50,054 nt of DNA. Source: Microvirga sp. Its GTDB lineage: Bacteria > Pseudomonadota > Alphaproteobacteria > Rhizobiales > Beijerinckiaceae. The position numbers and the translations under genes were made by a program. The stretch lies in the NCBI RefSeq assembly GCF_014699075.1, contig NZ_JACXAB010000029.1:1-50054 (forward strand), in the 5' to 3' direction. The stretch's first letter is position 1. Each line of letters opens with the position of its first letter. Below the pieces are notes generated by a model. It was not told where the DNA came from and searched no databases. It worked only from the letters and a program-made list of their open reading frames with translations. This document shows, one piece after another, positions 49,380 through 50,054 of this stretch.

Positions 49380-50021
49380 ATGCAGACTGCGCTCATCACC
49401 AAAGCCACCTCATCGGCCCTTCCTCTTTTTGCCCTGGAAGCGCCGCAAGTCCGTAGGACCGTCGATGCGGCAGTCCCGGCGGTCGGTTCCGTTCGCTCCT
49501 GTGCCAAGGACCAGGAGATCTTCGCGGAAGGTGACCGGGCGGCCTTCGTCTACAAGGTTCTCTCAGGCGTCGTCCGCACCTCCAAGCTCCTGAGCGATGG
49601 ACGCCGCCAGATCGACGCCTTTCATCTCGCCGGTGACATCTTCGGCATCGAGGCCGGAGACGAATATCGCTTCTGCGCGGAGGCCGTTGTGGATTGCGTC
49701 GTCATCGCCTATCGCCGCAACAACCTTGGCACCACGGGGAATGACGCTCAACTGGCCCAGGAACTGACCATGGGCATGATGCGCTCCCTGATCAGGGCCC
49801 AGAACCACATGCTGCTGCTGGGGCGCAAGTCCGCGCTTGAAAAGATCGCGACCTTCCTCTTGGATCTGGCTGGAAGGACGGCTGACGGCGATGCGGTGGA
49901 CCTGCCCATGTCGCGTACCGACATCGCGGATCATCTCGGATTGACCATCGAGACCGTCTCCCGGTCCTTTACCCACCTAGAGCATCGGACGGTTAAACGG
50001 ACGCATATCCGGCTGCCCTGA
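49380..50021 (+). CDS. fixK: FixK/Fnr-like transcription regulator
   Basis: 213 aa. Cyclic-nucleotide-like fold (CAKDQEIFAEGDRAAFVYKV, GVVRTSKLLSDGRRQIDAFH), then a winged helix with LPMSRTDIADHLGLTIETVS. The recognition helix keeps Fnr's E-T-V-S-R, unlike the two NnrR-type proteins. It lacks Fnr's N-terminal cysteine cluster (one Cys at the sensor start, two more in the fold), so it resembles FixK, whose level is set by FixLJ. GAGGG lies upstream of the ATG. It would activate microaerobic genes such as hemN and perhaps nap. Confidence 0.8.
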   Translation: MQTALITKATSSALPLFALEAPQVRRTVDAAVPAVGSVRSCAKDQEIFAEGDRAAFVYKVLSGVVRTSKLLSDGRRQIDAFHLAGDIFGIEAGDEYRFCAEAVVDCVVIAYRRNNLGTTGNDAQLAQELTMGMMRSLIRAQNHMLLLGRKSALEKIATFLLDLAGRTADGDAVDLPMSRTDIADHLGLTIETVSRSFTHLEHRTVKRTHIRLP

Positions 50022-50054
50022 GGAAGTTCCAACATTCTCGCGGCTCAAACAAAT

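Noticed and set aside
1..50054. CRISPR arrays, tRNA, rRNA and transposase genes
   Set aside because: No regularly spaced repeats, no tRNA- or rRNA-like sequence and no transposase or integrase motif were seen by eye anywhere in the window.

Overview
The window reads as a denitrification island from a high-GC alphaproteobacterium. The family mix (FixL/FixJ/FixK, DUF6894, DUF6455, NnrU, clade I Tat-exported NosZ) fits Hyphomicrobiales, perhaps near Microvirga/Methylobacterium. That placement is inference from protein families, not from a marker gene. The window encodes the whole route from nitrate to N2: periplasmic nitrate reductase (napEFDABC), copper nitrite reductase (nirK) with a pseudoazurin donor, cytochrome c-dependent NO reductase (norEF, norCBQD) and nitrous oxide reductase (nosRZDFYLX). 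Around these sit cofactor genes (hemN, a moeA/glp-type gene, ccmE, a copper cluster), NO-response membrane proteins (nnrS, a second NnrS-like protein, nnrU), and regulators (fixLJ, a lone receiver, an NnrR-type and a second Crp/Fnr protein, and a FixK-like protein).

Layout. 1-5.6 kb: the end of a CBS-domain protein, a 151-bp element with 17-bp terminal inverted repeats, small proteins (DUF6455, DUF6894, DUF2306), an HD-domain phosphohydrolase and a DUF6544-like protein. 5.6-8.2 kb: lone receiver, fixJ, fixL. 8.3-11.6 kb: a probable orphan cobalamin riboswitch pointing into the 3' end of nnrS, then nnrS, ccoG and pseudoazurin on the minus strand. 11.9-20.3 kb: nnrR, DUF1858 and DUF2249 proteins, nnrU, norEF, norCBQD. 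20.3-29.3 kb: hemN and nirK diverging, then the minus-strand nap/moeA operon. 29.8-34.5 kb: NnrS-like protein, copper-handling genes (YcnI, CopC-CopD fusion) and a ferritin-like protein. 34.7-43.8 kb: nosRZDFYLX, mostly joined by ATGA overlaps. 43.9-50 kb: second Crp/Fnr protein with an unknown partner, a 32-codon microprotein, small membrane proteins, an MFS exporter, ccmE, two more DUF6455-type proteins, a Bfd-like ferredoxin and a FixK-like regulator.

The unifying signal is a 14-bp Fnr/Nnr-type box (TTG, eight bases, CAA). I find 17 copies, nearly all in front of genes. Placing each at -41.5 predicts transcription starts that agree with the ribosome-binding-site-supported start codons. The boxes therefore tie several unknown genes to the NO/anoxia response: three DUF6455-type proteins, the HD phosphohydrolase, DUF6894, the DUF6544-like protein, a 127-aa partner of the Crp/Fnr protein and a 32-aa single-span microprotein. 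These, together with the orphan riboswitch, are the most novel content. All family names come from recognising the sequence by eye; no searches were run.
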